IMG/VR virus record: IMGVR_UViG_3300028388_004838
Location: 1 to 24,898 of that record
From: a virus
Length of the DNA: 24,898 nt
Direction: 5' to 3' (one strand)
In this document: positions 21,757 to 24,898 of the stretch, piece by piece
Position numbering within the stretch: the first letter of the stretch is position 1
How the letters are laid out: the number at the start of each line of letters is the position of its first letter
Position numbers and translations under genes: made by a program
Notes under the pieces: model-generated
Databases searched by the model: none
What the model saw: the letters and a program-made list of their open reading frames with translations, nothing else
What the model was told of the DNA's origin: nothing

Positions 21757-23609
21757 TGCCCACGTTCACCAGCATCCCTAAATTTACCGGGGTTGTGAAT
21801 GCGCCCTATGAGTACGCGGTGGCGACTGTGCCGAAATGTCTGCTGAGCGATAGTAACGGGTTTTTGCTGCTGGATTCCAGCGGTCTGTATATTGATACCA
21901 CGCCGTGCGATATAAACAGCGCTTGGCGAGAAATCACGATTGTTACAGCGCCGCCTTGGCTGTTTTTGATTGTTGTTGATATTAACGCTGGTACTGCGCT
22001 GCTAACCGGAACGCCTGTTTTGAACGGTGTTTTCAGCGTGGAGTTGCTGGTGACTGACAGCAGCGGCTACACGGATACCCAAAGCTTCAATATTGAGGTG
22101 AACACGCCTTATGAGTCGCTTGTCCCGGATGAAATTATTCTTAACTGGCTGGCGCAAAATCAGCAGGCGCTTTTGCTGTTGCGCATTCAATCCAGCGCCG
22201 GTGAGAAATTCCTGAGCACGGGTAAATATACCTCCAAGCCTCTGGATTCTCCAGCGCATCAGCCGTTCATGCCGCTGATTGCGGATTGGCCGTATTTCGA
22301 GACGCGGATTGATGACCCCTGGGCTGAGCCTGATCCAGCTTGGGGCGATATTCGTATCCGCAACAACGGCATGATGGACGATTGGAACGCGCTTGGATTT
22401 GATGGGCGTGAATTTACCTGGCTGATGGGGAATGAGGAATGGGCGCTCAGTGATTTTGAGCAAATAGCAACCGGCAGGGTAGCCAATACCGGCATTCGGG
22501 TTGTCGACGGCGGGCATTACAGCCTGGCCGTGGGTGATATGCTCGCGGCGTTGGATACCCCTTTTTATAATGCCGGTGGGTTGCCGTTCGAGAATTATCA
22601 CTTCACGGAAGGCCCCAGCGAGGGTGAAATAATCCCTATCTGCTTTGGGCGCTGTTTTAATATCCGCCCAGTGCTGGCAAGTCTGAATCCGCTCTGTTAC
22701 CGATTCAACAGGGGCGCGTCATTCGCCCTGCACGCGGCCCGCGACAACGGGCAGCCCTTGACAGACTATCATGTTGACCTGGCTAACAGCCTGTTCTATC
22801 CGCACAGCCAGCCGGTAGGTGATATTACTCTGGATGTGTCCGGTTATCTCACTGGAACGGGGTACTACCTGAGAACGCCTGGCGAATTCGTCTGGCTATG
22901 CCTCGCCACGGCTGGGGTTATATCTGCCGGTCAACCGCTGGACGGCGCGGACGATTTGGACGCTCTGTTGCCGTATGAACTTGGCATGTACATCACTGAC
23001 GATATTTCATGCCGGGAACTGTTGACCAAAATCCGCAAATCATTGGGATGCGCAGTTGGCGTGCGCCGGGATGGCATCCCATATACGCGGTCGCTGGATT
23101 TCCGCGACACGCCGGATCATGTGCTGAACGCGGGGGATGTTCCACACCAGGCGTATGAGTTTGTGGACAAGATGATGCCGTTAAAGCAGGTTACGGTGAA
23201 TTACCGGACCAACTGGACGCCGCAGAGCAATTTTACCGGCTACGTGTCAGAGGTACAGCCCGACCTGGCAGACACCTACCGCAAGGAGTTTTCACAGGTG
23301 ACGGTGGTCAATCCAGCAGTCCCGGCCAAGCACATAACGTCAGAAGGATATGAGCTGGACACGCTTATATATAACTCGACTGAAGCGCAGGCATTGGGTC
23401 AGCGCGTGCTGGATTTCCGGTCAAGCATGATTGACGTTATCGAGTTACCAATCCAAGACCAGCGTATCAGCCTGATTGAGTTGGGCGACACGGTGCAGAT
23501 ACCGTGGCTCCAGCGATTTGGGCTGGCTGACTCTATTATGCTGGTGGCCGGTATCAAAAATTCAGTCAGCGGGCGCGGCGTACTGACTCTTTGGCGCAAG
23601 CAAACGTAG
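21756..23609 (+). CDS. Tail hub or baseplate protein with N-terminal Ig-like domain
   Basis: A 617-residue protein after the tape measure, the place of the tail hub in siphoviruses. Residues about 60-120 look like a putative Ig/He_PIG domain (TAPPWLFLIVVDINAGTALL, TGTPVLNGVFSVELLVTDSS). The rest is beta-rich: IADWPYFETRIDDPWAEPDP, SLAVGDMLAALDTPFYNAG, ISCRELLTKIRKSLGCAVGV and RISLIELGDTVQIPWLQRFG, comparable to hub proteins that hold the tail tip; transposable siphophages such as B3 and D3112 carry large proteins here. Homology not verified. Its start overlaps the previous stop by one base. A perfect palindrome lies at 23068. Confidence 0.72.
   Translation: MPTFTSIPKFTGVVNAPYEYAVATVPKCLLSDSNGFLLLDSSGLYIDTTPCDINSAWREITIVTAPPWLFLIVVDINAGTALLTGTPVLNGVFSVELLVTDSSGYTDTQSFNIEVNTPYESLVPDEIILNWLAQNQQALLLLRIQSSAGEKFLSTGKYTSKPLDSPAHQPFMPLIADWPYFETRIDDPWAEPDPAWGDIRIRNNGMMDDWNALGFDGREFTWLMGNEEWALSDFEQIATGRVANTGIRVVDGGHYSLAVGDMLAALDTPFYNAGGLPFENYHFTEGPSEGEIIPICFGRCFNIRPVLASLNPLCYRFNRGASFALHAARDNGQPLTDYHVDLANSLFYPHSQPVGDITLDVSGYLTGTGYYLRTPGEFVWLCLATAGVISAGQPLDGADDLDALLPYELGMYITDDISCRELLTKIRKSLGCAVGVRRDGIPYTRSLDFRDTPDHVLNAGDVPHQAYEFVDKMMPLKQVTVNYRTNWTPQSNFTGYVSEVQPDLADTYRKEFSQVTVVNPAVPAKHITSEGYELDTLIYNSTEAQALGQRVLDFRSSMIDVIELPIQDQRISLIELGDTVQIPWLQRFGLADSIMLVAGIKNSVSGRGVLTLWRKQT
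23068..23080. repeat. Dispersed palindrome, perfect 13-base copy
   Basis: GGGATGGCATCCC in the tail hub gene, read as RRDGIPY. Confidence 0.8.
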
Positions 23610-23616
23610 GAACACT

Positions 23617-24474
23617 ATGAAGTCGAATATCGCCTTTTGTTTCGCAAATCTCGGCACGGCCAGCAACGTCAACTCGTTCCCTACGCTGTTGCCGGAACTG
23701 CCGCCGTCAAACACCCTGACCGCGAATCCCAGCGAGGTATGGCGCTCAGCCGATACGCAGGATCATGCCCTGGCCTATGAGTGGGCAAATCCGCAGACCA
23801 TTGATTTCTTTGCGTTTGACGTGCGCAAATGCACGGGGGACGCGGTTTTTTACGTTGATATGTTTGATGCATTAAATCCAGGGAGCGAGAACGGAATTTA
23901 CAGCAGCGGGCCTATGCCAAAGGACGGTGATTATTGCCACCGCTGGCTTGATACGCCTGTCACTGGGGTTTATGTCTTAAATTTCGTGATCATCGACCCT
24001 AACCAGGGGCGCGGCTATCACGAAGTGGAACGCACCTATGCCGGGCTGCGTTGGTCTCCGAAATTCAATTGCGCTTGGGAGCCTACGCTGACTTATGTGG
24101 ATAATGCCGAAACATTCCGGGGGGAAACCGGGGTTTCTACTGTAACCCCTGGCGTGCGTTACAGAAATATGTTTTTAAGGTTTCCATCCCTCAATCAAGC
24201 GGACATGCAAACCCTGCATGTGTTGCTCAATTCTATCGGTAAAACAGGGGATTTTGCCGCGTCCCTCTACCCTGAAAGCGCCAATGCCCAACAAATAAAT
24301 GCTCACTTCGGCATCTGGCGTATGGTTAACGATTTCCAGATAACGCACCGTATACCGGGTTACTGGTCTATGGGAATGGAGCTGACCGAATCACGCGGCG
24401 ACAATCCGCTGGCGGATTACCTGAACAAAATCGCCGCCCTTGAGCAAACCATCATAAACCTTACCGGAGCCTGA
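23617..24474 (+). CDS. Tail tip-associated protein
   Basis: A 285-residue protein following the hub gene. It is beta-rich and aromatic (SEVWRSADTQDHALAYEWAN, WANPQTIDFFAFDVRKCTG, RYRNMFLRFPSLNQADMQTL) and ends with a short helix (LNKIAALEQTIINLTGA). It has the character of siphovirus distal-tail or minor-tail proteins. No firm family; position supports tail tip. The next gene starts one base after its stop. Confidence 0.65.
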   Translation: MKSNIAFCFANLGTASNVNSFPTLLPELPPSNTLTANPSEVWRSADTQDHALAYEWANPQTIDFFAFDVRKCTGDAVFYVDMFDALNPGSENGIYSSGPMPKDGDYCHRWLDTPVTGVYVLNFVIIDPNQGRGYHEVERTYAGLRWSPKFNCAWEPTLTYVDNAETFRGETGVSTVTPGVRYRNMFLRFPSLNQADMQTLHVLLNSIGKTGDFAASLYPESANAQQINAHFGIWRMVNDFQITHRIPGYWSMGMELTESRGDNPLADYLNKIAALEQTIINLTGA

Positions 24475-24475
24475 T

Positions 24476-24814
24476 ATGCCACAGCAAGGAAGTTTCCAAG
24501 CCCCTGATTTGCCGCTCACTGGTACTGAGATTTTACTGGGCAATCAAGATGGTATTACGCGGGACATACCCGTTAATGCCGTATGGGATGGCGCGTCAAG
24601 CGCGTTTGTGGCGACTATTAACGGTCTGTCAGGTACGGTCAATGTGCCGGGCGATGCTACAGATAGCCGATGGAGCGTCCAGTGTTGGCTGAATAGCGAG
24701 CCTATCATGATCGGCATTTCGCGAAGCGGACGGCTGTTTTCCTGGTCCGCTTCACCGGCCCTGTCAAACGCTGAACTGGTGATAATAGAGTATCAGCGCG
24801 TGGATGCTATTTAA
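24476..24814 (+). CDS. Small tail-fibre-like protein
   Basis: A 112-residue protein with a fibre-like opening (PLTGTEILLGNQDGITRDIP), a loop rich in Gly, Ser and Thr and a short beta-rich C-terminus. Similar short domains are found at the tail tip of transposable siphophages. No firm family. Confidence 0.6.
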   Translation: MPQQGSFQAPDLPLTGTEILLGNQDGITRDIPVNAVWDGASSAFVATINGLSGTVNVPGDATDSRWSVQCWLNSEPIMIGISRSGRLFSWSASPALSNAELVIIEYQRVDAI

Positions 24815-24828
24815 TATATGGCAAGGCT

Positions 24829-24898
24829 ATGTTCGACCGGTCTGATTTTACAAATCTACGGGATTTGCTGACTGATGCCACTTGCAAGTGGATGCTGA
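24829..24898 (+). CDS. Start of a partial gene cut by the window end
   Basis: An ATG at 24829 with AAGG a few bases upstream opens a frame, MFDRSDFTNLRDLLTDATCK and on, that runs to the last base without stop. Twenty-three codons are visible, too few for a family. The first 14 bases after the previous stop hold no other clear feature. Confidence 0.4.
   Translation, partial: MFDRSDFTNLRDLLTDATCKWML

Noticed and set aside
9-23080. Palindromes as a CRISPR array
   Set aside because: Copies are far apart, irregularly spaced and inside genes, with no spacers of constant length.

Overview
The window is the interior of a Mu-like transposable prophage, probably in a gammaproteobacterium. The evidence is protein families, Shine-Dalgarno sites and a moderately GC-rich composition; no host gene is visible, so the host cannot be named. 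MuA transposase, the repressor and the left end would lie before base 1. Lysis genes, the rest of the tail tip and the right end would lie after base 24898.

Layout. (1) 61-3375, plus strand, early region: a MuB-type target-selection ATPase between two inverted hairpin repeats, small unknown genes (two with CxxC zinc-binding pairs), a possible Gam-like protein and GemA. (2) 3372-3959, minus: a REP-associated tyrosine transposase (RAYT, HUH type), a probable insertion into the phage. (3) 3999-5769, plus: a zinc-ribbon protein, a MuF head protein with an extra C-terminal domain that looks like a toxin, and a small overlapping gene that may be its immunity protein. (4) 5818-9100, minus: a head module (PBSX/P2-type portal, a 26-residue membrane peptide, large terminase, HK97 gp10-like protein) read against all other phage genes. 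(5) 9231-11830, plus: XkdF-type protease/scaffold, major capsid protein and two connector or tail-completion genes. (6) 11834-13990: three surface or fibre-like genes, one with an arabinofuranosidase-B-like carbohydrate-binding fold. (7) 14082-24898: a long-tailed siphovirus tail module with tail tube, G/GT-type chaperones joined by a probable -1 frameshift, a coiled-coil/membrane protein, a 1933-residue tape measure, the tail hub and tip proteins.

The virus is therefore a mosaic: Mu-type replicative transposition, a PBSX/P2-type head with divergent transcription from 9101-9230, and a lambda-like flexible tail whose tape measure predicts a length near 290 nm.

Two things stand out. A short palindrome, GGGAT-GNC-ATCCC, is scattered through the window, almost always inside genes and in more than one reading frame. 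Nine copies are perfect and about fifteen are near-perfect, where chance predicts far fewer than one. Second, the MuF C-terminal extension and the overlapping downstream gene have the layout of a phage-borne polymorphic toxin with its immunity gene.
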